In this document: positions 38,201 through 41,419 of the stretch, one piece after another | How the letters are laid out: every line of letters starts with the position of its first letter | Position numbering within the stretch: position 1 is the first letter of the stretch | From: Incurvaria masculella | Taxonomy: Eukaryota > Arthropoda > Insecta > Lepidoptera > Incurvariidae | Assembly (NCBI GenBank): GCA_946894095.1 | Contig: OX335642.1 | Location: forward strand, 22,517,021-22,581,020 | Reading direction: 5' to 3' | Length of the DNA: 64,000 bases | Position numbers and translations under genes: made by a program | Notes under the pieces: model-generated | Seen by the model: only the letters and a program-made list of their open reading frames with translations | Told to the model about the DNA's origin: nothing | The model's database searches: none

Positions 38201-40392
38201 CCCCGGCCAGGCGTGTGTATAGGTCCAATCTGCTGCAATCGCGCTCCGGAAAGTTGCATTTCGCTGCAAAATCTCGGAATTATTCGACCTGTTAAACGCT
38301 TCTACTGCGCAGCGTCTAGACGGAGGAAGTGACAGCCGGCGCCCCGTGGAACTTTCTACTTACTGGATCTTGTAAAGGTGCGGTCACGGTGAAAAGACCA
38401 AACGTATAATTTACCATTGCGCGCTTTCACATTTTTGATCATGTTTATTATTTTGTTGTAGTGTAGGCTTTCTTTGGCTAGTGTTTTATTTGTTCCAGAT
38501 ATCTTTCTTAATAGACAATCTTTAATAACTCAAAAATAATATACCGCGAAGGGTTAATGTAGGAGTAAGAAAATGGACCCCTTAACGTCGCTTGTGTCAG
38601 TGACTGAGGGTTCATTTTAATAATAAATTTGAATTTTCAATAAGAATCAAGGTCACTTCATGCGGAAATCGCGTGAAACTGTAACTCACTGTCCCTACAT
38701 ACTAGGTGAATTGTAGGATGTAGAATAAAATGTAATAATGTTAAAAAAATCTGGTATATTTTGTATGAAAAACTGGTTGTTGACCCAAGAGAAACGAATC
38801 TTCAACTCATGTTTGGAATAGTCATTTATGTAATTGACTCGTCCATCCCTCGCAATGATTGAGTCCATTTCAAAACGAACTTGTCCAACCGGATAAGACG
38901 GTGACAGGTCGTCTGACGGTTACGTTTTAAATCAGTTTGCACCTGAGCCCACCCAAGTAGCTATAAAAGCGTCTCTTCCTAAACTTTCTGCTTTTGAAAA
39001 TTTTTAGAGATTTTATATTTTTCTGAGATATGGCATATGTCGTCAAAACATGACTTTTAAGGTTCATAAAAACTCATAAAGCTATTTTTTTATATTGATT
39101 GAGCCATTCTTTTGATATTTTGCAACAATTTTGAGAACTTTCTAGTTCAGTAGGATTCGATGAAATGACGTTTGGATTATATGTCTGCTGCTCTAACCAC
39201 AACAGTTAGTCCGAATCTATCATTTAAATATAAATGAAATATATGACGACAATCAACGAGTTAATTTTTTATTTGCACCTACAGTGACATTAAACATCGT
39301 GATTTTGTTAAAAAGAAAGCAAATCACACTTATTCTTTCAATAAATGCTAAAAACTATTCTTAAATAAAGAGATCTAAAACAATAAGAAAAGTACATATT
39401 ATGTTTCAGCAGATACCTAGATCATTACCCTAAATATCGGATGCACGGGAACGCCGCTTTATAGAGCCAGAATAAATAATACTCCAGTGAGATTCAAAGA
39501 GCGTCAATTTTAAAAGTAATTAAATATAAATGGAGTTGTGAATCGTAACAAGAAATGGACAGAATTCGTAAAGCAACAATTTAGATTTTAGTCCTACGCT
39601 CACTTAGTGTCTGTTGCAAATCAGAAGTCGATTCATTTTAAGACTACTAAGAAAGGAATTAGTTTATTATCAAGCTGACATTTTAAGTGGTGTCTGGAAA
39701 AGTATTTCGCCTGAATACATTCGAAGATAATAGTTCATAATTGTATTTAAATTAATCAATCCAAATAAGAAACTCTTTAAGAATAAGTTGTAAGTTCAAA
39801 AATGGTTCGTCAGATGTTCGTCAAACTATGCATGTGTAATGTCAAAAGTGGCTTTATCTTGCTTGAACAATATGTCACGGAATAGCCATTCGTTTCGCAT
39901 TTCTACTAGAAAGATTTACAGTAATGAAATATAGAAAATATCAACGCTATTTGTGATCTATTGAGTGATTGAATTTTTCAGCGATAGTGAGTGTGAAAGA
40001 CCAGAAAAAGCCTTTTAAAAAATATTGGTTTTTCATTAATAAAAAATTCTCTGAAATAAAAAAATACGTTGTGAAACAGCCTACAACTTTACTGCATGAC
40101 GTTAATTTAGGTTTACATATTTATTTATCAGAAAAAATATTCTTTTTTTTTTTTTGAAGTGCTGGCATACGGCATATGCCAAGCTTAACATTAAAAAAAC
40201 TTTAGATCTGATAACATTTCTTCGATGTCTTTTTTTTTTAATTTTAACATCTTTACTTAGTCTAGTCTATTTACTTAGATACATTGTTATCAATTTAAGG
40301 TTCTGATACTCACTGCTATATGTGAAGTTATAGTCAGCAAAAACCCCCTGAAAAAGGATTTGAGTGACAATCACTAATGATTTCCAGGCCAT
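2106..40392 (-). CDS. FAMeT (DUF3421) domain fused to a Cys-loop ligand-gated ion channel subunit; multi-exon, 3' incomplete
   Basis: The gene is read as exons 40392-40314, 37923-37729, 36913-36782, 31484-31353, 30684-30494, 7589-7483, a tentative one ending at 5019, 4179-4024, 3550-3358, 2816-2670 and 2266-2106. Residues 1-19 are a signal peptide (MAWKSLVIVTQILFQGVFA). Residues about 20-180 match the FAMeT/DUF3421 fold (HILLSP, DPVYEIVLGG, ILSPIHFRAFWIK, GREGEVIPFLHW). A pentameric-channel ligand-binding domain follows (VTVKIGLTIVSL, SWKDEQIVWDPDKY, GEIWKPEF, Cys-loop WPRDKYSC, IGAW, EWDL), then TM1, TM2 and TM3. Splice phases agree at every join except around exon 7. Known: Cys-loop subunits form pentameric channels at the plasma membrane; DUF3421 was named after crustacean FAMeT, whose enzymatic role is disputed. 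Inferred: one secretory-pathway membrane protein with an extracellular FAMeT module. TM4 and the stop codon were not found. A decayed gene is possible, but every placed exon is open. Confidence 0.82.
2670..2816 (-). CDS. Exon 10 of the FAMeT-channel gene: TM1 end, TM2
   Basis: The acceptor is TTTCGCAG and the donor GTCTGT; phases are 1 to 1 (147 bases). It encodes TAVVFLLISFWTEPLAPTRV, then AFYSGLAVLLCALLSYIDTM and VASHTLPSIG. This is the end of TM1, the TM1-TM2 linker with P-T-R, the pore-lining TM2, and the TM2-TM3 loop. Confidence 0.85.
3358..3550 (-). CDS. Exon 9 of the FAMeT-channel gene: loop C and start of TM1
   Basis: The acceptor is TTTACTTGCAG and the donor GTAAGT; phases are 0 to 1 (193 bases). 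It encodes ENSFIVNEWDL, the loop C region with a single Cys (NVTCNGDEYP) and the pre-TM1 strand LVLRLNFNRKGAFNVLLYTP. The vicinal Cys pair of alpha-type nicotinic subunits is absent. EWDL and the R-K before TM1 match the family. Confidence 0.85.
3800..3965 (-). mobile_element. SINE body fragment (shared-body family)
   Basis: Read in reverse it carries the family's tail (GGCTAATA, TGGCATGGCACCTAG) and body blocks, with an internal deletion and divergence. It lies in the intron just beyond exon 8 of the channel gene. Confidence 0.6.
4024..4179 (-). CDS. Exon 8 of the FAMeT-channel gene: Cys-loop
   Basis: The exon is 52 codons, phase 0 to 0, with donor GAG/GTGAAA. The acceptor GGAAG is the only in-frame AG after an upstream stop. 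It encodes VSSWCEDKSSNLSAWPRDKY, then SCELYIGAWEMHEE and an acidic tail. W-P-x-D-x-x-x-C and G-(A/S)-W are the conserved Cys-loop and loop B positions. The two cysteines are 16 residues apart instead of the family's usual 13. Confidence 0.8.
4510..4623 (+). mobile_element. Possible solo LTR end with primer-binding-like sequence
   Basis: The segment starts TGTAAAACCC and ends GTTACA (a TGT...ACA border). It is followed two bases later by GTGGCGACCC, resembling the primer-binding site of gypsy-type elements. No gag or pol frames follow. The left end could lie further left. Confidence 0.3.
5019..5102 (-). CDS. Tentative exon 7 of the FAMeT-channel gene (right edge unresolved)
   Basis: The minus strand reads IIFVEKAKLLSTNQITYSK up to a good donor (AAG, then GTGAGG) and would join exon 8 in phase 0, giving TYSK-VSSWC. 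That resembles the strand before the Cys-loop in related subunits. However, no AG acceptor in the phase left by exon 6 lies downstream of the in-frame TAA near 5111. Either a short extra exon is missing, or the acceptor has been lost, or this is not the exon. The right boundary given is only the limit of the open frame. Confidence 0.35.
5695..5855. mobile_element. Short MITE with 24-bp terminal inverted repeats
   Basis: CCCATACAAACGTAGTTTAC continuing to 5718 is exactly mirrored at 5832-5855, enclosing about 110 bases without coding capacity. It lies about 30 bases from the next TTAA element. Confidence 0.65.
5888..6427. mobile_element. 540-bp TTAA-flanked MITE, copy 1
   Basis: The ends are TTAA-GGTGGCCCAACCCG and its inverse CGGGTTGGGCCACC-TTAA. 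The full length is repeated, inverted, at 17431-17980. TTAA on both sides fits a piggyBac-type target duplication, although the TIR itself does not start CCC. No transposase is encoded. Confidence 0.75.
6640..6832 (-). mobile_element. GTCCGTCCGTCC-type lepidopteran repeat
   Basis: Read in reverse it carries AGGGTTCCGTACCCAAAGG, then GCTGTCCGTCCGTCCGTC, the CACAGGGCTGTATCTCAG block and AAATTTTCACAG. The same family recurs at 9680, 13225, 18868 and 27965. It has no coding capacity. Confidence 0.7.
7483..7589 (-). CDS. Exon 6 of the FAMeT-channel gene: ligand-binding domain, WKDE...WDP and IWKP motifs
   Basis: The acceptor is TTTGTTACAG and the donor GTAAGT; phases are 0 to 2 (107 bases). It encodes SWKDEQIVWDPDKYNGTTQL, then IFRQGEIWKPEFYIL. 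The W-x-D-x-x-x-x-W-D-P-x-x-Y-x-G and IW-x-P-(D/E) motifs are diagnostic for nicotinic-type subunits. It is separated from exon 5 by an intron of about 23 kb. A 47-bp tandem duplication begins 11 bases beyond the acceptor. Confidence 0.85.
7600..7690. repeat. Two-copy 47-bp tandem duplication next to exon 6
   Basis: GTGACGAGAATGTATTT starts at 7600 and again at 7647, each followed by GGAGCTTTCATATAACTTAT. It begins 11 bases beyond the exon 6 splice acceptor, so it alters the branch-point region. Confidence 0.8.
7695..7790 (-). repeat. Interspersed repeat shared with 40765-40870
   Basis: The blocks ATGGCTGTGCCCG, GACTGGC and CTCCAATTGGCAA are shared, in opposite orientation, with 40765-40870. 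The family is not identified. Confidence 0.5.
8660..8880 (+). mobile_element. LINE 3' end: reverse-transcriptase C-terminus remnant with (CTGA)n tail
   Basis: One frame reads NVGRPPASWDDDI, then KQWFRTTAGRED, a stop, and FVQQWTQTR before the terminal stop and CTGACTGACTG. This is the C-terminal signature of lepidopteran endonuclease/reverse-transcriptase LINEs. Further copies lie at 36558, 48887 and 49167. Confidence 0.75.
8885..9679. other. Intron DNA, nothing recognised
   Basis: AT-rich intron of the channel gene with a short less AT-rich patch at 9150-9245. I saw no gene. Confidence 0.4.
9680..9775 (-). mobile_element. GTCCGTCCGTCC-type repeat, short copy
   Basis: The GGAC-rich stretch is followed by AGCAGAGGCTTAGTAATAGG and GTTCCGTTTGGGTACCC, as in the copy at 6640. 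Confidence 0.65.
9780..11540. other. Intron DNA, nothing recognised
   Basis: No coding homology seen. The part at 11090-11450 is less AT-rich and holds several overlapping chance ORFs on both strands. Confidence 0.4.
11543..11826. repeat. 54-bp minisatellite, five full units plus a partial
   Basis: Units start at 11543, 11597, 11651, 11705, 11759 and 11813, each beginning GTCGGAGGTGCATC and containing AATAATGTTAGGTCTCTCTC. The units differ by only one or two bases. The period is 18 codons, so frames stay open on both strands by arithmetic; I do not call a protein. Confidence 0.97.
11830..12695. other. Intron DNA, nothing recognised
   Basis: AT-rich, with no family resemblance on either strand. 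Confidence 0.4.
12700..12960 (+). mobile_element. SINE copy, degenerate (shared-body family)
   Basis: It contains the blocks TTTCTCTCTCTGAGATGGAT, CGGAATACATG, CACATTGGATGAAA and TGTTTTCCATCCAGTTCAAT in family order. Confidence 0.65.
13225..13555 (+). mobile_element. GTCCGTCCGTCC-type repeat, long copy
   Basis: It starts TTTTTAGGGTTCTGTC, carries CCGTCCGTCCGTC, GGGCTGTATCTCTTGAACC and GTCGCTATAACAAC, and ends near CGCACTTTGCCGGTTTTTG. Compare 27965-28265. Confidence 0.7.
13760..15080. other. Intron DNA with a tRNA-like B box
   Basis: On the minus strand, CACGGGTTCAATACCCGC near 14038-14056 resembles a tRNA B box and T-arm, probably a SINE head remnant. Otherwise nothing recognised. Confidence 0.35.
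15085..15330 (-). mobile_element. SINE copy (shared-body family)
   Basis: Read in reverse it carries the body blocks GTTCCACGT, CAGTGTC-type divergence, ACCGTATTGAGTCAAAG and AAATTGCCCATTTTTCCATC, and the tail GGGCTAATATCAC. Confidence 0.7.
15340..16930. other. Intron DNA, nothing recognised
   Basis: AT-rich, with only short chance ORFs. Confidence 0.4.
16945..17340. repeat. Interspersed repeat shared with 25525-25690
   Basis: GAGTCAACTGACGGATCAGA, AAATCGTTTTATA and CGCTATGCTAGGTC recur in the same order at 25540-25690. The family is not identified. Confidence 0.5.
17431..17980. mobile_element. 550-bp TTAA-flanked MITE, copy 2 (inverted)
   Basis: It matches 5888-6427 throughout in the opposite orientation, with the same GGTGGCCCAACCCG end and TTAA on both sides (17431-17434, 17977-17980). 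A fragment of one end also lies at 19100-19160. Confidence 0.75.
18125..18240 (+). mobile_element. Left end of an ACCGACTTCAA element
   Basis: AACCGACTTCAAAAAAGGAG, then GAGGTTATCAATTCGTC and a poly(T) run as at 1166. I did not find the other end. Confidence 0.55.
18868..19030 (+). mobile_element. GTCCGTCCGTCC-type repeat, short copy
   Basis: TTTTTAGGGTTCCGTTCCC, then CGCTGTCCGTCCGTCCGTCC and the CACAGCACTCTATCTCACG block. Confidence 0.65.
19190..20299. mobile_element. 1.1-kb element with identical 167-bp terminal inverted repeats
   Basis: Bases 19190-19356 and 20133-20299 are exact reverse complements over the full 167 bases by eye. The interior (776 bp) has several TAGGTA/TACCTA motifs and no ORF resembling a transposase. 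The arms contain TTTTGAAGTCGGTGCC, echoing the GAAGTCGGT ends of the 1166 element. A target duplication was not clear. Confidence 0.85.
20505..20560. repeat. Perfect 26-bp hairpin with a 4-base loop
   Basis: ATAATCAATATAAATATAAT and the rest of the arm to 20530 is exactly mirrored at 20535-20560; the loop is TATT. Confidence 0.95.
21181..21556 (+). mobile_element. SINE, near full length, tRNA-like head
   Basis: The head has a polymerase III A box (GGTGTAGGGGCTAGAGG) and B box (GGTTCTAAACC at 21231). The body carries TTTCTGAGTTGGATGAGTGC, GTAAAACTGTAGGTCCC, GGTACCACCGCATTGGATGA, TGTTTTCCATCAAGCTCAG and GGCATGGCACTTAA. Confidence 0.8.
22570..22820 (+). mobile_element. SINE body copy (shared-body family)
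   Basis: TGGTTCGAATTTCACGTTAA, then GGTACCATCGCATTGAATGA, GTGTTTTCCATCCAGTTCAA, TTGGCATGGCACGTAGTTCC and the tail TATTAGCCATCCATGCC. Confidence 0.75.
23768..23930 (-). mobile_element. SINE body fragment (shared-body family)
   Basis: The reverse reading gives the GTCCCC, GTAGGGTTTAAGCC, GGTTCCATAGCATTGC and CGTGTTTTCCATGGAG blocks. Confidence 0.65.
24090..24440. other. GC-rich patch in the large intron
   Basis: CpG-rich DNA with CGCACTGCGCGCGCGCAT. ACTCCAGTAGCGAGAGTCGC, then CGGCTACAAGCC, recurs 67 bases later with a few changes. It could be an LTR or promoter remnant of a retroelement; no family recognised. Confidence 0.4.
24849..25080. repeat. Two-copy 116-bp tandem duplication
   Basis: GTTTTCGGCT starts at 24849 and 24965. 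Both copies continue ATTTGAAGTTCATCTAATTT and GGGATATAGCAATTCTAGGA. Confidence 0.88.
25525..25690. repeat. Interspersed repeat shared with 16945-17340
   Basis: AGAGTCAACTGATAGATCAG, AAATCGTTTCATACAAAATG and GCACTATGCTAGGTCG recur from 16945, separated here by a long poly(T). Confidence 0.5.
26705..27510. repeat. Cluster of AACGTATAAT/ATTATACGTT motifs with palindromes
   Basis: About twelve copies of AACGTATAAT or its inverse lie at 26705-26815 and 27050-27510, with CCATGCA and GGTTTTCTTTTTTTG next to many. At 27410-27435 CACAACGTATAA and TTATACGTTGTG form exact 12-base arms around CA. A GC-rich insert (27125-27325) separates the groups. Confidence 0.75.
27965..28265 (+). mobile_element. GTCCGTCCGTCC-type repeat, full copy
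   Basis: It runs from TTTTTAGGGTTTCGTACCC through TGTCCGTCCGTCCGACCGTC, CAGGGCTGAATCTCATGAAC and TTGCCGCTATAAC to GTCCGACTCGCACTTGGCCG and a poly(T). It is the most complete member in the window. Confidence 0.75.
28296..28332. repeat. Perfect 16-bp hairpin with a 5-base loop
   Basis: GTTAGTATTAGATGAA is exactly mirrored after ACTGA. Confidence 0.92.
28935..29280 (+). mobile_element. SINE copy interrupted by a hairpin
   Basis: Family blocks GATTCGGAATCCACGTAAAC and CCCCTTCC precede, and AATGTAGCCGTGCAATAAAA and GGGCTAATATCGTGATA follow, the hairpin at 29041-29157. The hairpin replaces the middle of the body. Confidence 0.65.
29041..29157. repeat. 40-bp perfect hairpin inside a SINE
   Basis: CGTGTATTCTTGGCATTCAG and the next 20 bases (to 29080) are exactly mirrored at 29118-29157. 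After one mismatch TAACAG and CTGTTA add six pairs, leaving a 23-base loop. Confidence 0.95.
29475..29575. mobile_element. Foldback MITE of about 100 bp
   Basis: GTTATCCAAAGACATTGAAG, then AATGTAATCAGATTTT, is imperfectly mirrored by AAAATCTGATAACAATGC and GATGTCATTGGATAAC. One half recurs at 33217 and 46705. Confidence 0.6.
30165..30270 (+). mobile_element. LINE ORF2 C-terminal remnant (LPxxVFPP type)
   Basis: The frame reads LPSEVFPPKFNLLSFKDGEK, then KLLAGRYGI. This is the terminal motif of LINE reverse-transcriptase ORFs with LWNxLP...FK...LLGR. Relatives lie at 47560 and 57785. Confidence 0.6.
30494..30684 (-). CDS. Exon 5 of the FAMeT-channel gene: start of the channel ligand-binding domain
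   Basis: The acceptor is ACACAATTCCAG and the donor GTGAGT; phases are 1 to 0 (191 bases). It encodes VTTSEVVMPSLTTAQQLKVD, then PRVTVKIGLTIVSLHYDAVS and SVLETLVGVVL. It aligns with the first strands of Cys-loop receptors (P-V-x-V-x-x-G-L, then NxVWLxxxW). The Trp/Arg at the loop D position is Gly here (VGVVL). Confidence 0.8.
30890..31095 (-). mobile_element. SINE body copy (shared-body family)
   Basis: Read in reverse it gives GGATTCCACGTAAAACTATA, GGTCCTCTTCCTTACTTACT, GGTATCATCGCATTTAATGA and CTAGTTCCCATGTG. It sits in the short intron between exons 4 and 5 of the channel gene. Confidence 0.75.
31353..31484 (-). CDS. Exon 4 of the FAMeT-channel gene: end of the FAMeT domain
   Basis: The acceptor is TTTTATCTTGCAG. 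It encodes DGSVDIGREGEVIPFLHW, then EDSDPLSVNYFSFASWTNVE and AKFLYE. The GREGE...PFL block is the hallmark end of FAMeT domains. The phase-compatible donor (phase 1, at 31353) is the weak GTCCAG. The nearby CCA/GTAGCC at 31348 would end in phase 0 and would then need one more small exon before exon 5. The domain assignment is sure; the exact 3' edge is not. Confidence 0.75.
31691..32085 (+). mobile_element. SINE, near full length, tRNA-like head
   Basis: The head GGCTCGTAGCTTAATGGTGC has a degenerate A box; GTTTCAATCCC (31742) is the B box. Body and tail run to the poly(A) after CAGTTACAT. Confidence 0.75.
33113..33345 (+). mobile_element. Second tRNA-derived SINE family
   Basis: ATAGCTTACTGGTTAGAGCA (A box region) and CAATTCGAATTCG (B box) are followed by CAGACAATC and ATTGAAGCATTGAAATCAGA. 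The same order, inverted, is at 46690-46815. It differs from the shared-body family. Confidence 0.55.
33350..35720. other. Intron DNA, nothing recognised
   Basis: This is part of the intron between exons 3 and 4. A less AT-rich patch at 34740-34960 holds a chance ORF with no family resemblance. Confidence 0.4.
35725..36472 (-). mobile_element. SINE split by a TTAA element: body 35725-36022, head 36402-36472
   Basis: The reverse strand gives the tRNA-like head (GGTTTAAATCC B box) at 36402-36472 and the body and tail at 35725-36022. Between them lies a 371-bp inverted-repeat element with TTAA at each junction, so the element jumped into an existing SINE. Confidence 0.75.
36027..36397. mobile_element. 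371-bp foldback element with about 140-bp TIRs, TTAA target duplication
   Basis: The outer ends GGCTGTTCCGACCCAT and ATGGGTCGGAACATCC and inner blocks ACGCAAAAAGTATTGCACTT and TGCAGCGAAAACA are mirrored. A (CA)n run lies between the arms. TTAA at 36023-36026 and 36398-36401. Confidence 0.8.
36558..36720 (-). mobile_element. LINE 3' end with (TGAC)n tail
   Basis: On the minus strand it reads RPPARWDGDIKC, LRTAEGRKDW and EAYVQQWTQTR, then the stop and TGACTGACTGACTGAC. It lies 61 bases from channel exon 3, on its donor side. Confidence 0.75.
36782..36913 (-). CDS. Exon 3 of the FAMeT-channel gene: centre of the FAMeT domain
   Basis: I chose the acceptor GTTGCAG over a later TTAG because it restores the family signature EIVLGG across the junction; phases are 1 to 1 (132 bases). 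It encodes VLGGGANRFSELRR, then TLGILSPIHFRAFWIKITD. This matches the family pattern GGW-N-x-x-S-x-IR followed by ILS-x-x-x-FRGFWI. The usual Trp after GG is Gly here. The donor is GTCAGT. Confidence 0.85.
37729..37923 (-). CDS. Exon 2 of the FAMeT-channel gene: first half of the FAMeT domain
   Basis: The acceptor is TTTAATTTCAG and the donor GTAAGA; phases are 1 to 1 (195 bases). It reads from MAHRCKEHLSTNGYHYGPFY through FEMHIAILAASNGHILLSP to GPSDPVYEI. The pattern of a beta-strand followed by a small residue, H-I-x-L-S, and then P-x-Y-E-I is the recognisable front of the DUF3421/FAMeT domain. Confidence 0.85.
37985..38058 (-). mobile_element. SINE tRNA-like head, solitary
   Basis: The reverse strand reads AGCTCGTAGTCTAGTGGCGC and, at the B box, GGGTTCAAATCCTCG. 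It lies about 60 bases upstream of the exon 2 splice acceptor. Confidence 0.65.
38060..40313. other. First coding intron of the channel gene
   Basis: A GC-richer patch at 38190-38370 (GGAAGTGACAGCCGGCGCCC) has no recognised content. The remainder is AT-rich with no gene. Confidence 0.4.
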
Positions 40393-40419
40393 TTTAAACT
40401 CGCATTTGCTGGCAACAAT
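40314..40419 (-). CDS. Exon 1 (coding) of the FAMeT-channel gene: signal peptide
   Basis: The acceptor TTTGTTTCAG precedes the exon at 40420, so a 5' untranslated exon must lie upstream (higher coordinates). The ATG at 40392-40390 has A at -3 and G at +4. It encodes 26 residues: a hydrophobic signal peptide ending VFA, then DYNFTYS with a possible N-glycosylation site. The donor is GTGAGT and the exon ends in phase 1. The three-codon upstream ORF ATG CGA GTT TAA (40405-40394) stops one base before the main ATG. Confidence 0.8.
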
Positions 40420-40764
40420 CTGAAACAAAGAATACATTTTTCACATAATCCGATCGTTTTCCCAATGTGTTGCCTCACCTAATTGAAATTAAATAATGAT
40501 ACATTGTTTTACTGGTATGTAGATTCAGATCAAAATGTTGTCTGTAATATATTATAGAAATGATTGCACAACATTTAGTTGCTCAAGATATTTTTTTGGA
40601 TTGCTAATACCACACCCACCGAATTAGGTCCCATTTCCAATAATACCATCTACAAAAGTTGCAGAGAAATTGCTGATTAGATCAAATAGGGTAGATTCCG
40701 CATACGAAACTGAATGTACGCCTTTTGTTCTACGATTTTGAATATGACATTTGATGGCTATTGA

Positions 40765-40870
40765 TGGCCAAGGCCTTTTATGACAAGGTGATGGCTGTGC
40801 CCGGCGTGATGTTCGTAAATGGGTACTGTTTTATGGGACTGGCCTGCTCCAATTGGCAACATGTTAGTTG
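40765..40870 (+). repeat. Interspersed repeat shared with 7695-7790
   Basis: GATGGCTGTGCCCGGCGTG, GGGACTGGCCTGCTCCAATT and GGCAACATG match the inverted copy at 7695. Confidence 0.5.
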
Positions 40871-41024
40871 GTGGGGATAGTCTTTGCAAATAAAATTACA
40901 TTTGTCATGAACTGTTGCATACCGCATGAATTGTAGATGTTCGTCAATTATTGTTAATTTGGTGTTTTACCTATGTTTTTATTAAAAAAATTGACAAACA
41001 AAAACTCTTGTAAATTTAGACTAA

Positions 41025-41410
41025 GTCAGCCTCAATGGCCCAGTGGCGCGACACTTCGGCGATCGCTCTCCGAAGTTAAGCAACGCTGGGTCCGGTCTGG
41101 TTTTGGATGGGTGATCATTCGACCGTTGAGAGAGGCTGGCCGTGGTTCGGATTCCACGTTAAACTGTAGGTCCCCTTCCTTACTTACTACTTACTTACTA
41201 GGTGGTAGGGTTTATCCCGCCCGGGATGGTACCATCGCATTGGATGAACGATGGTCGAAGCGGCAATGAAAATTGTCCGTGTTTTCCATCCAGTTCAATG
41301 TAGCCGTGCAATATAAGGAAGGTCCTGGCATGGCACCTAGTTCCCATGTGGTGTGTTGGGCTAATACCATGACAGAAGGTGTGGTATTAGCCATCCATGC
41401 CCAGTCACAT
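41025..41410 (+). mobile_element. SINE, full length, 5S-rRNA-like head
   Basis: After GTCAGCCTCAATGGCCCAGT comes CTCCGAAGTTAAGCAACGCT, GGGTCCGGTCTG and TTGGATGGGTGATC, the A-box to C-box part of 5S rRNA genes. The body then matches the tRNA-headed SINEs (GATTCCACGTTAAACTGTAG, GTGTTTTCCATCCAGTTCAA) and ends before a poly(A). Confidence 0.85.
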
Positions 41411-41419
41411 AAAAAAAAA

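Noticed and set aside
41066..41120. Functional 5S rRNA gene
   Set aside because: Only the internal promoter portion matches and it is followed by the SINE body and poly(A).
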